A stretch of 64,000 nt of DNA from Perkinsus olseni (lineage: Eukaryota; Perkinsozoa; Perkinsida; Perkinsidae): assembly GCA_013115135.1 (NCBI GenBank), contig JABANP010000030.1:124001-188000 (forward strand), read 5' to 3'. Below are positions 11,533-22,978 of the stretch, piece after piece. Position numbers and translations under genes: made by a program. Under the pieces are notes generated by a model that was given only the letters and a program-made list of their open reading frames with translations, did no database searches and had not been told where the DNA came from. Positions within the stretch are counted from its first letter, which is position 1; each line of letters begins with the position of its first letter.

Positions 11533-14500
11533 CTAAAACAGGCTCTGGCAGAGCGGGCACGTCGTCTTCTGGCTCGTTCTGAACCACCGATAAATACAAT
11601 CGCTATGGAACTTATTTTTGCAGGTCCTGCACTGTTTATTCGGGAGACTGTTACTGTCGATACTCACAATGCTATAGCAAATGACACAAGGCTCAACACC
11701 GTCGAATATTCTGTCAACATTGGCCGACCATATTCTCAAAGCCGATGCCATGCCCGCTCTGGTCATCTCACGAAGGACTGCCAATGCTAGCTTCTGGTTG
11801 CGCGAGGACGGCACGCCCGGTATCGGAGAGACCTGATGAGACTCGAGCTCGCAGACGACTGGAGCGATGAAGTATTAAGCTCCTCAAGTCACTGTGCGTA
11901 CATCATGCCACACGCTGCAAAGGCGAGATCGATGGACGATGGAGTAAGAGTAGTAGAAGAGTGCCGACGCAGTAACGATATCACAACGCTATAAAACAAT
12001 CGTTTTAAGAGCCGATCCTTCGGGAAAGCTTAAAGTTACTCAAATTACCTACCGTCGGTGCAGTCTTCCGACTTGGAACCACTGATACTGTTTCAGCGAT
12101 CCACTTCAAAAAACCCGGGAAATCCTACCTTGACATTCGCCTTAGCCATTGGCCAATCCTGCGGCAGAGTGATCCTCAGTTCGGTCTTGAGTCCATCAGC
12201 GGCTTCCTTCCGGCCCAGCAGCTCCCTAGTTGATGGTGTATACTGTGCCACCACACCGTCCACACTCTGGCTTTCCTCCGTCTCAACGTCAATCAATATT
12301 GGTGATATCACGCGTCCAACTTGCGGTAGCAGCCAGCGACCTGCCGCCTCATCTAGCGGCTCGAAACCTCTCATGCATAGCATAGTGAGGACTCGCCAGC
12401 CAAGCAACTCCTGGTCGACCAAGTCCAGGTCCAACAGCGCTCGCCCGACAGCACTAGCATCGTCGATCGGGTGACTCCTCATTTGCGATATCACTTCATC
12501 ATAAACGCTCCGAGTATCAACTTCCTCTAGAACGGCAGGATCGACATGCAACGCCCAAAGCCACAATTCAAGAGAACCACGCTGAAGAAGCTCTCGAGTC
12601 TGATGATTCACCTCCACCTCTCCCGGCTTCAATTCGCATAAGCGAGCACAACCGCAGTCGACCAGCGCCCTTGGATGATCCTCAGGCGAAGCTAGAAGTG
12701 TCAGAATCCACTCCGGTGCTGCTTCGCTGCCCAATTGTTTTGATACCTCTTCCGGCACAATAGATGTCGCCGGCATCCTGAGGGTCGCCTTCTCCAGCAG
12801 GTCCTCACAATCCGTGAATAAGTCCGCAGTATCATCATTGACTACCGTAATTTGCCCAACTTTCTCGCGTTCAATAGGCTCGCCCTTTGCCCCAATTTTC
12901 CACAAGCAAGCCACTCCAGCCTCATCGTCACCCTTCAAAATACGCGAAAACTTTTCAAGGATCTCTGAACCAATTTCAACTCCTCCCAGTGCCTCGATAA
13001 CCTTCGCAGCGTCCGTCACTTCGCTGCGATCTCCCGACGATAATTTCGGTTGCCAAAATTCTCTAATCAGATCTCGAGTCTCCGAGGTCACTTCCCCCTT
13101 CCTCATTTTCAATACCAACCTCAACAAACTCGCTTCCGTGAGGAGATCCTCCGCCAGACCGTCAACGCTGATATTCTTCAATCGAACCAACAGCAGCTTC
13201 ACTAAACTGCTGTAATCGACAGAAGTATCTTCCCGCACCAGGTTGACCATAACAGAGAAGATTCTCTCTTGCTCCTCGTAAGAAACTGCCTGATCGATCG
13301 CCTTCTTCACCTCACCATTGAACTTGCTATTCCACGCTTGGGACAACTCTAGTGCCGCCCGTATAATTTCCGGGCGCGCGAAATTCTCCAAAGGCCCCAG
13401 CTGCTCCAATACAACCGCCGCTTTAGCCGCAGGGATAGTATGCAATTTCGGCAGCATTTCCGAGTCCGCAAAATCTGTCCAGCCCAAGGCGAACAATACT
13501 GCTAAAGGGCCCCAGCAGTCTGATATCCTTCTCTGCGTGAACAATATCTCGATGAGAATCTTGACGCAGTCTGGACGAGCCAAGCGACAGGCCTCCGCAT
13601 CACAGGAGGCGATCCGATCGATGACGTCTAGCCAGAAAGAATGATCTTGGTCATTTTCGGTGACGCAAATCGTCACTGCCCGGGGTAGAACCTGTGCCCG
13701 AACGTGGCAGGCAGCCTCGGCATCCCCTCCTCCCCAGTTCATGCAAAACTCCTCAGTTGTGAAAAGATCCTCAGCGTATCCCGCAGGGGCAATTTTCTCG
13801 CACCAAACATCGAACGACACCAACCCATTGCTATTCGCGGTCCTGCACGGAGCCTCCACCTCAACTGCGTCAACCAGAGCATCGATTGCCGCATCTTCAA
13901 TGCATGCAGATTCAACCTCCGGCCACTTCGTTCGTTCACGAATATCGATCAGTCGATCGATTTCGCCCCGTCCCAGCAAAGTCTTGGAAATGCAGGAGAA
14001 AATCGCGGAGCGATCTTCGACATGAATTCCGTCCAACCCGTCGTATACTGTTTCCCAGGCGGCGTCAGGCAATCCTTCAATCGCCACTAAATCTTGTACC
14101 AATCGTTTCGGATCGATCACCTGGGAGAGCGCTTTCAGCTGTTCCCAACTGCAATCCCGCAAACTCTCCTTATACAAGGAGTCGACAACAGCGTCGGACC
14201 GAGGCCAGTGTACCAGCAAAGCTGGGAACTTCGGAGAATTGTGAAACTCCTCATCAGCGACGACAAGAGTTTCATCCGCGATCTTCTTAGAAGCGGCGGA
14301 AACTGCCTGGCCAAACGCCTCGGGGATCTTGGCAGTAGCACTCGGCGGAGGGAGAGTATCATCAATGCCTGAGCATTAGCGAGTAAATAGAACCCGCTGA
14401 ATACTTCTGATGCAGTATGTGAGCACTATGTTACTGTCATATATTACTATCGCTACCCATTTGGTAGAAACTACCGTCAAGAACTAAGTCTGATCTCAGA

Positions 14501-17311
14501 GGAACCAGGGGGTGGACAGGGGGGCAAAGTTGTCGAGCGTCAAAACGACTAAAAACCGAAAAAGCGCATCTATTACCCGAATTTATGAAGTGACGGGCCA
14601 ACTCCATGAACAAGTCGATAATCTCGTTCTTGCATTGGGAAAACTTAGTGTCCGCGGAACTGATCCCTAGGCACTCGGCGAATATCTGACAAGAAGTGGG
14701 CGATTAACTCCGGTGGATAATACCACCCATCCCGAGATGTTCGATGATCCTGCATTAGAGACTCAGTAATTCTCAGGCTTTCCTGTACTCACTATCCATT
14801 ACAGTATCACGGAGGAGCAAGCCTCACTGACTATACAACTCGCGCAGCCACAGAAGTCTTTCGTATGTTTGACAATATCGTACCAGGTTGGGATAAACAA
14901 CAGGGATTATCCCTGCGGGGCCCGTGAGACAGGGAGATCTCGTCAGGCGCGGTCACTGGCGATTCGCTATTACCTGATACACAGCCCTCGGCGGAGGAGC
15001 TGGTTGTGGTGCACCTAGCGCTCTCAAGATACTCGGCATCAACTCTTCTACGGAGTACTTTAGTACAACCTGCCATAAACAACAGCCGAGGGATATGTGA
15101 CGGCCAGTTCTAATCTCTTCGGCGTTACCTCTAAATTTACGCTACCAGCCTGCCTACAACGGATTGTCATTCACGCCGTTCCACTACTCCAGCGGCATTT
15201 CAATTATCATACTATCGGTACGATCTCGTACGATTGCCTCAACTTTGCGCATAAAGTTACAACACGAGAAAAAGCCCACCTCTACCCACCCTATACTCTG
15301 TACTTCACATCTACTCAAAGACATGCCGCGCAAGACGAGTTCTACCGGTGAGTAAGTTCACAAATACCGGCTATCCGAGACACCTGATAGAAACCCTCCC
15401 CACCTCCTCGCCGTTCCTGGCTATACCCCGCATGATTGTAGGTATTGATTTGATAATCTTGCTACCACTCGCGACTGTTTTACATAATGTCTGCCGGAGC
15501 TTGCGGCTTGACCCCAGTTTATCGCATAAGTCACTGAGGTGCACGATCGATCACCAAGGCGAGCGCTTTCCGGATATATTACCTATCTTCAGCTAACACC
15601 TGTATGAATTGTGCGGTAGCAGCGCCAACGGTAAGATCACCTTGGGTGGCTGTCAGTAATGCGAGTATCTTTTCGAGGTCAACCTCGTGTTCAACTTTCG
15701 ACCTCAAGATACCCTCCGAGAATAATGGCAGCAAGCACCGTGCTAGAGCAGCAGTCCGCACCTGCGAAAAGGCGCATGAACTCGGTCCTCGCCTCGATTC
15801 GTTTAATCCATAATTCTGCGGTGATTACCGAAGACCGATAAGGTGGTAGTGCAAAGTGAATGAAATCCATGGAAACAATAGCGGGGTCCACAGTATTTGT
15901 GTTCGGCATCATCGCGAATCTGAGAAGAAAAGATGCTCTCGGCGTTGACTTTTAGGCCAGATGCGGTATGTTCAAGATGCGCCTAGGTCGAAATGGTCAA
16001 GATACGCCCAAGTCAGAGTATTAAACATATGCCTAGTAACGTGTTTATGTGAGACGAGCAAGAGCCGAAATGGTTATATGAGATATGCTGAATTGGTAAT
16101 TCCATAGCCAATTGTCTGGCCTTATTACTTCGGCACAGCAGTGAGAGCTGCACAAACAGCTCGATCGTATCTTCCCTCACTCTCATCACTAGCATCGACC
16201 TTAGATGCGCCGCCACTACAACCGAATATCTCATCCAATTCTTGCATAGTACACTCAGACGACAGCAACCAGCAAATCTGAGGGGAATGACTGCCGCGTG
16301 CAATGATATTTCTCTCCTCCACCGCACCTCCTTCCGAACCGGATCTCTGAACTTGTCGTAAATTGCCATTTTTCGTTTATTCTGGTGAGGGAAAATCATC
16401 GCCAGAGCCGCAGACGCCGATCGGCATACTTCATAGTGAGTATCGTACCTATAGAGAGTAAAGATAGGTGACCGAATCGCGCGAAGAGTCAAATCAGTGA
16501 ATTCGCATGTAGCAATACATGACCACGCAAGTAGTTATGATATATAAGATGGAAAAGAAATTTACAGCTCGAAATGACAAAGCTACCATAGCGATTTCAA
16601 GGTGAGCGCTACGAATCGATCAAAGAGACCAAAATCAAGTGAAGGTAACGATCCCAAGAATCTTCCACCTCTCTTATTACAATGCAGCAAGATACAGCGA
16701 GGGAAGTATATCCGGTATATATCGCATAGCGTCGCGCTTCAACCTAGATACCAGCAGGCCGACTATGCTATGCATAGCAGCTCGGCAACGCCAGTCTGAA
16801 AGGAGGAACATAAGAAGCGGAGGGGAGCGAGTGAAGCACTTGCTGCGAATATTTGACCTCGGGAATTTCCGTTTTTCATTACCTACTTCAAGGTCACAAG
16901 CTGCACCATGTCAGAGTCTTGACGCTCATCGGGTGGCAAATTAGAGACAAGCCATTCACCGCACGCTCCAACCCAAGATACTACCTGGATCCAGCAGCGC
17001 TGATCGTCGGTAATGTGCAGCGAACGGCTCCAAAATACTCGCCAATCCGTTTGAGTCGGTTTCTAACAAACGAGATAACAATAACTCCCCCGCGGTTCAA
17101 ACTCGCGACCTCTACCATCACTGTCTTCCACTCTACTTCTCAGCTCCTCGTAGGCCTTCATCCTCGTCAATGAATCTTTTTTTCCGAATTTCCGAAATAA
17201 TTGGCCCACGCTAGGATCAGGTCCACAATAAACAACCGCAGCCATGGCCGCGCTATTCTGACTGGACGAAGCGCCGTATCTGATCACATCAACCACATAC
17301 GACATCAGCAT
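11533..17311 (-). CDS. LTN1: E3 ubiquitin-protein ligase listerin
   Basis: Listerin binds stalled 60S ribosomes and ubiquitinates nascent chains in ribosome-associated quality control. Reading the minus strand, the N-terminal exon (17311 to about 17130) has the listerin block GQLFRKFGKKDSLTRMKAYE. Several short exons follow between 17080 and 15580, with alpha-helical sequence. A long exon from about 14366 to 12093 (over 700 codons) is the HEAT/ARM-like solenoid and ends in the RWD-like segment (TRELLGRKEAADGLKTELRI, LPQDWPMAKANVKVGFPGFF). The last exon (about 11814-11533) holds ANVDRIFDGVEPCVICYS and the RING C-C...C-C-H-C...CPLC ending five residues before the stop, as in known listerins. 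Start: ATG at 17309-17311, 6 nt after the stop of the upstream minus gene; a second in-frame ATG lies about 66 nt downstream. Introns between 15.6 and 14.4 kb are unresolved. Confidence 0.85.
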
Positions 17312-17317
17312 ATTTAA

Positions 17318-18285
17318 CTATCGATATCCAAAAAGATTTTCAGAAGATTCAGCGAATTGTTCTGGTGAATTGCCAGCGGAAATTTGCCGCTCATTTTCCC
17401 AAAATTCCTGAATTTGATTTTCCAATTGCCGGATTCGTTCCAACCGCATTTCCCTCGAGGGACTTCCACTGGACACTAATACTAGTGTAGCAGTTTGAAA
17501 ATATCCCATAATATAGAAAAAAATATCGAGATAATCTGCCCAATGATCGAAGTTGGAGTCAGCCAACTGGATAATCACGGATAACACCAGCACCTCCTAC
17601 TCCTCCTCGGAGCCACTATGCAGTGGCAAGGAGGATGACTAGCAGGACTTCCGCCATGCACACAATATCCCCGATCTGGATGATTCCGCAGGCAAAGTAC
17701 TGATCGGAGTCACTCCTAACACGAGTCAGGGCCACAAAGCCTCGTGCAGAAATCACGCAACTGATCAAGACGAATCTATCGTAAAGCGATTCTACCATAT
17801 TGTGCACTGAGCGCTGGGTACCACCAAGCAGATTCTGACCGTGTGTGGATCGGAGCCTTCTCGTCACCAGCGTTAACGTTCAAGACGTTTACTTCGAGGT
17901 TCGTGTTTCTCGTAAAGAATACGGTATCGGCTCTACCACAGCCGTATACAGAGACGTGGGCCAGCACGTTCGCTTCCGTCCCCAATGTCACCCTCTCCCG
18001 TTAGAACGGAAGCCTCGCGAGATCTTGGCGAAGCTTTTCGTCAAACGGAATTCTTCTTTTTCGAATTGTTTGACGGTAAGACCATAGCTTCTGACACGTC
18101 ACGTCACGCACCGTACGTGTGAAAGGACTCGAGTAGTTCAAGTGGTACAGGAATTGTTGAGGCAAGCACCGGGGAAATGAAGAATGCGTATGATAATCCA
18201 CCATATTAGGCAGAGAAATAAACTCGCCCGCTACCAAGAATGAGGCTACCGGAACCGTGTCAAAAGTTGCCGTGAAGCTTGTCAT
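17318..18285 (-). CDS. Unrecognised integral membrane protein
   Basis: Not recognised. On the minus strand an ATG at 18285 opens MTSFTATFDTVPVASFLVAG. Later exons give a basic segment (about 18090-18000), a lumenal-looking stretch (about 17990-17875, TLGTEANVLAHVSVYGCGRA), hydrophobic segments (GIIQIGDIVCMAEVLLVILL near 17640; YLDIFFYIMGYFQTATLVLV near 17530-17480) and an acidic/glutamine-rich C-terminal tail with predicted helix (RLERIRQLENQIQEFWENER). The stop at 17318-17320 lies just upstream of the listerin ATG. Probably four or more helices. Exon joins are not proven. Confidence 0.5.
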
Positions 18286-18289
18286 TGCG

Positions 18290-19270
18290 GCGGCGATGAC
18301 AAATTGATGGCAGGCTGGTCGTTAATCGTGCGTGGCGTTGTGCAGAGAACGTGAATGTGTAACAGTGCAATAATTATTATTGCAATAATTATCTTATATA
18401 GTGTAACAATATCCAGAACGTTTGTATACAAATATTCAGTCGATATGATCGAAATTGTTGAACGCATTCTGCCTCCCGAGGAAGCTTGAATTGCTCTCCC
18501 TAATCCACGCCCATTCGAAACGCCATTCCGCCGGATCATTCTTTACCCGCCCGCCACTATTACCCAGCAGATCCTCCTGCGAACTGTGAGAAGATATCTC
18601 CAATACCTGTACTTGACGACAATCCAAGTTGAGCTGCCGCTGTTGTGGCGTTCGCGACTGATCGCTTCAGCGATCGACGAGTCGGCATAGGAAAGAAAAG
18701 AATTTCTGAGTAGCAGCAATGACGTATGCCCAGCTACTGTATAAATTGGCGCTCACAGTGGCGCACGACTTTTTCGAAGAAGATCTTCCGTATAATGCGG
18801 AGTATCGTGTGTATGTATCCACTCTCCCTCCGTCGACGTGGGTAACCGTGACCCGGAGATTGAGTGCAATCCCGTGAAAAAATCACCCCGACTCAGCTTA
18901 GGTTAACACCATCTATCGCTATGTCTGGACCCGATCATTTCGCCTACTTGATCTCCCTGTGATCCTTCTGCTTCCGCAAGGACCACTCAGTAGAACCGCT
19001 TCTCTCTCCAAAGCATCGCTCCGTCTATTGATGACAGTTCCATATCGCAAAATGCTCCCAACGGAGGAATCGCGAGTTCACGCACACCACGATTCATCTC
19101 TCCTTGGTCCTGCCCGTCAGTGTTGAAGATTGGCGGCAATTATCCCTTCGGAGCCTTGTTCCGAATTTCGCTGACCCAGCCCATTTGAGTTCTCAACTCA
19201 ATCCGCACGACTGAGCGGCACATGCATTCACATCATCATGATGGATGAAAACAACTTCGCCTTGTGAAGG
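18290..19270. other. Mostly unassigned intergenic stretch
   Basis: A minus-strand 63-codon frame at 18436-18627 (QVLEISSHSSQEDLLGNSGG start) and a plus-strand frame from ATG 18720 (MTYAQLLYKLALTVAHDFFE, open to about 18878) look protein-like but have no homology I recognise and no clear neighbouring exons. AT-rich inverted sequence with AATAATTATTATTGCAATAATTA lies near 18368-18392. Nothing else is supported. Confidence 0.3.
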
Positions 19271-19277
19271 TGAGAAC

Positions 19278-20064
19278 TCACAGCAGATTGAGCAGCTTTC
19301 TAGCCCGCAATTGGAAGAAAACTTTTTTGATTACTTCGAGATTTCTTCTGTAGAATTCACTCAACCAGTAACCATCATATTTATACATTTCATACCCAGG
19401 CGGAGGGTTACCAACAATCGCATCCACAATCTCGAGACAGTCGGGGAGAGTCGTGCGAGTTCGTTTCAGTTTTCCTCGGATATTCGGCGAAAGGAGCCGC
19501 AATGGCGAGACACCGTTCTCTTCCAGTAGGCGCCATGTGTGCTCAACCGGGAAGGCTTCGCCTCTGTCAATCGCGATGGTGAGGTTGGTTGTCGACAATT
19601 TGAAGTAATCATGGAACTTATCGCTGAAAAGAGCAGTATCTAGTTCAATGAAGCACGACATTCGCGTCACACGCAGCCGTGAGTAGAAATGCTCATGAGA
19701 ACAAGCAGACCCCCTGGAACCTACAAAACGAACACTTGTCTCCTATCAAAGTGGTCGAACCTAAAGCTCGTGACGCCCTCCTCGTCCGACATATAAAAGG
19801 CGAAGACCGAAGAAGCAATCCGAAGGTCATGGTTGTTAAAGTGCTCTATCTGGCACCCTGACCCGTCCGAAGTGACAGATATCTGAGGAGTTAGAAATGA
19901 TGAAGCCAATCGACGAACTGCAAAAACTACGAAATCAAAAAAAGTGATGAAGAGAGCCTTACTCCGCGATTCCTGAGAGATTCTTCCAGACACCCGGCGC
20001 TCCGCAATGCCACAGTGACAGCGACAACGGTGGCGAGAACCACGAGCATGGAGTTGGCGGACAT
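19278..20064 (-). CDS. Secreted protein, lineage-specific family, copy 1
   Basis: No known family recognised. The ATG at 20064 gives a signal peptide (MSANSMLVVLATVVAVTVAL). After an intron (GTAAGG donor near 19969, acceptor CTCCTCAG near 19882) the second exon reads ISVTSDGSGCQIEHF and contains SVFAFYMSDEEGVTSFRF. A further intron leads to the third exon (about 19670-19278), which includes LFSDKFHDYF, VEHTWRLLEENGV, CLEIVDAIVGNPPPGYEMYK and a basic helical C-terminus. Each block has a counterpart at the same place in the neighbouring copy at 20851-21731, which confirms the exon structure. About 210-220 residues. A secreted or vacuolar location is inferred from the leader; function unknown. 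Confidence 0.65.
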
Positions 20065-20659
20065 AGGCTATAAGCGCAGGGAAAGATTCTTAGTCTGCAG
20101 TGTTGACCTTGTAAATGACAGTGAATCTCATAAGCCGCCAACACTGTGGGAGTGTTCGCGTGCATGGGACCAGTAAGGACCGCCAGAAAAGGTCGTTCGT
20201 ACGTACCTCAGCCCGTAAGAAACTGCTGAAGGTTCCGAGGGGCACCAGCTGAAACAGCATGCGAGCCGCGATGCCCTACTTAATCCCAGTTGAAAGTTAA
20301 AAATTGCTTCTACACGATCCAGGTTGAAACGCTCAACCCGTTCACTCGGAGAGCCTCTCCGGGAGAGGTTTTCCGGTGCGATCGCCGCTGACGGTTTCTG
20401 CTATAGCGTGCCAGTGAGTAGTAGAGCGGAAACGAGGATTTGACACATGCACACTTCCAGTCTGCCGAACGTGATAGAGATCGCGTCGAGCTGTCCCCTA
20501 TCCGCCAGTCTCAAACTCGACTATTACAGCCCGAGGACGTTTAAGGGGCCCTGCCATACTGTGACGGCGCCCGTCAGTCACTCAAGGCGCCAAAACCGTT
20601 GATGGGACTGCCGAGCGGCGCGCCTTCTAACCTAACTGCATCTATCGCTTTATTGGTTG

Positions 20660-20745
20660 GAACAGTGAAGCGAGCTCACTTCTCTAGCAGGGAAGTGAGC
20701 TCGCTGAGTGAGCCTCGCTCCACTGTATCGTAGGGAATCCCTACA
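20660..20745. repeat. Strong hairpin cluster between the two secreted paralogues
   Basis: A 14-bp perfect inverted repeat (AGCGAGCTCACTTC, 20669-20682, against 20692-20705) with a 9-nt loop. The left arm with its flank (ACAGTGAAGCGAG) could pair instead, with one mismatch, to CTCGCTCCACTGT about 15 nt further right, giving two mutually exclusive folds. A short GTAGGG/CCCTAC hairpin follows at about 20730-20744. It lies downstream of copy 2 on the minus strand, so it would be in that gene's 3' flank. Confidence 0.7.
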
Positions 20746-20850
20746 GCTACTTCGTAAAGAAAACTCAAGTTAAGGCGTAGTACCGTGAGTCACACACATA
20801 AACATCATGATAAACATGAACAACGCACCAAAGAATCTCTCCTGGGGTTT

Positions 20851-21731
20851 CTACTTTCTGGCCATCTCTCTCTTTTGCTTTTCGTTCATCCTATCCAACA
20901 CGCCCTTCATCGCGTCAGCCTTCTCTCGGTGAACTTGAACAATCCAGTCGCTACCAGGGTCATACCCCTGCGGGGGGTCGTTCATGATCGCCTCTGCGAT
21001 TTGGAGACACTCCTCGGTTTCCATGTAGACGTTGACATAGGGGAAATCCTTCGGGGCGTGGGCCTTCAAAGTTTCCACGGTCTTCGACTTCAGATGCGAG
21101 AACGGCAGCACACCAGCACTCTCGACCTCGGCCCAGTCTTTTCCCCTCTCGCCCGCTTTCTTGCTACCAAGATAGCTCACACCACCGGGTTGGCCTCTCG
21201 CATTCGGTCCCACTTCGCCGTGAAAGCGATAGAGGCTCTTGTCGCTGAAAAGGGACAAGGCGATATTCACCCAGCGCTCATGGAGAGCATGTCGCAGTCA
21301 ACTGACGACTTACAATGTATAATGCATCCCCTTAGTTGTGTCCCAAAGATGAGTGCGAACGATGCCTTCCTCAGGGGTCACTTTGAAAGAGAAAGCCATC
21401 TTCTCGAGAGGTGACTCCTGTCTGATCACGCACCCTAAGGGTCCCTCCGAAACATGAATCTGCGATGAACAAGAGAATCAAGGACAGCAGCGGCGTGATA
21501 GAACAGACGAGCGTTGGTCGTGCAGAGACCACTCATAGAGAATAATCATCTAAGCTCGCGTTCAAGTTTTCGCCTGAGCCTCACTCCTTGGCGCTGGAGC
21601 TTCTCAATGCGCTTATCTCCTTTCATGCTAGGTATAGAACGCCTGCTTCCGAAGGCCGATCTCTCCAGCGCGACGGTGGGAACGGTGACTGCGGCGAGAG
21701 CCAAGAAAGCGCGGGGAAAGGACATAACCAT
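20851..21731 (-). CDS. Secreted protein, lineage-specific family, copy 2
   Basis: Paralogue of the 19278-20064 gene in the same orientation, about 0.8 kb upstream. The ATG at 21731 (or 21725) gives MSFPRAFLALAAVTVPTVAL, a signal peptide. After an intron (donor GTGAGG near 21588, acceptor CATCGCAG near 21455) comes IHVSEGPLGCVIRQE, then MAFSFKVTPEEGIVRTHLW. A GTAAGT intron leads to the last exon (about 21285-20851): RWVNIALSLFSDKSLYRF, KDWAEVESAGVLPFSH, CLQIAEAIMNDPPQGYDPG and a lysine/arginine-rich end. Conserved positions against copy 1 include G-C in exon 2, EEG, LFSDK, E-x2-GV, CL-I-x-AI and DPP/NPPP-GY. No catalytic motif is seen. Confidence 0.65.
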
Positions 21732-22184
21732 GTTGAAATATAAGGGAGAGCTGCCGAATACTAGGCAGGCAGCCAGCACTTCCGTTAGCCGTCTAAGAAC
21801 GAAGGGCGACGAGCCTCCAGACATGAGCTGGTAGATTGCAGCACTCCAGGACCGAATCGCTACAGGGTACGGAGAAGATTCAAGTGATGATCTTCAGCTG
21901 GATATTTGAGACGAGCACGATACGCCAGTAAAGTTAGCGCGCGTCATTCCGATCGATTTTGCGATTTGCAGTCAAAATACGTGTGCTCATTAGCGACAAG
22001 AGACAAGTACAGTATAGTAATAGCACTGCGTTGATGGCTTCGATAGGATGCTGCTCGGCGCTCTAGCCCGATCGTCTAACCTGGTCGTAGTCGAACTTTC
22101 GGTCAATCACCAGCTTTCATCAACAGCGCAAGATTCCGAGGTGAGGAGTCATTTGGTGCGTTCGCAGTTTGCCAGTACCATACC

Positions 22185-22978
22185 AATGGCTACTCGTATC
22201 CTTTCTCTCCGATCCAAAGATGGGGAGCTCGTCCAGATATCAGCGGAAGCTGCCAAACAGTGTGATATGCTTTCGAACTACTTGGATGGCTCTAGTGGAG
22301 AGAACAGCGAGGTTAGCGCTCCGCGGCCGAGTCTGTTGGATTTGTAGGAGTTGTTTTTAGGAATTTCCCGTGCCCGGCGTCAACTCCCGTGAACTGAAGA
22401 ATATAGTGGAGTACCTTGAGTATCATAATGAGAATGGCGCCGCTGGTGAGTGGAACCGCCGAGAATTTCTGGCAAGATGATGTCACAGGTCAAATTAATA
22501 AGCCTCTTCGCCGAGGAGCAGTTCTCACGGAAAACGGCGTTTGCAAGTGGGATGCCGAGTTTGTGAACAAGGACGTTGAAGTAGCGTTGGGGGATCGTCA
22601 AGCTCCTGTTAAGGTTGTATCTTTTTAGACTGAGGTCTTCGACTTGATGTTGGCTGCTAACTACATGCTGGTTCGTCCGCTTGTCCTGTTGTGCTGCGCG
22701 AAGGTAGATTGGACCTCGCGATTTGCGCTAGTATGTAGATTGGTCAGATTGCATCATGGGTGAGCAAGAAGACTCCTGATGATATCATCAAGTACTTGGG
22801 ATTGCCTGAGGGAGGTCTCACTACCGAGCAGCAGATCGAACAACTCCGAAAGGCCAGCCCTTGGTCAGTTGTCTCGTCGTACTTTGAATTGTGATTGGCG
22901 TGTGGTAGGTGCTCGGATGCTAAGCAGCTCCTGGAAGAGCTCGAGAACGAGGGCAACGACCCGAAGGAGAGTTCATAG
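22185..22978 (+). CDS. SKP1: SKP1-like SCF ubiquitin ligase adaptor
   Basis: SKP1 links F-box proteins to cullin-1 in SCF E3 ligases (cytosol and nucleus). The start at 22185 gives MATRILSLRSKDGELVQISA and the BTB/POZ fold. Exon 2 (from about 22368) reads FPVPGVNSRELKNIVEYLEY. A third exon holds CKWDAEFVNKDVE. TEVFDLMLAANYML (about 22630) is the conserved LxxAANYL helix, followed by RPLVLLCCAK. A further exon reads IGQIASWVSKKTPDDIIKYL, and the last join restores LRKASPWCSDAK, matching the family's ExxWC end, before an unusual acidic extension (LLEELENEGNDPKESS, stop 22976-22978). At least five short introns. The phase-consistent joins make this firm. The acidic tail is longer than in animal SKP1, which ends soon after WC. 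Confidence 0.88.

Noticed and set aside
12814..14090. Several 100-130-codon plus-strand frames
   Set aside because: All lie antisense to the long listerin exon and read as serine/arginine-rich shadows.
15955..16030. Repeated TCAAGATGCGCC / TCAAGATACGCC motif
   Set aside because: Two imperfect copies within a listerin intron region, too little to call a repeat family.
16013..16492. 159-codon minus-strand frame
   Set aside because: Overlaps listerin N-terminal exons in a different frame; the other frame (QELDEIFGCSGGASKVDASD) fits better with neighbouring splice sites.
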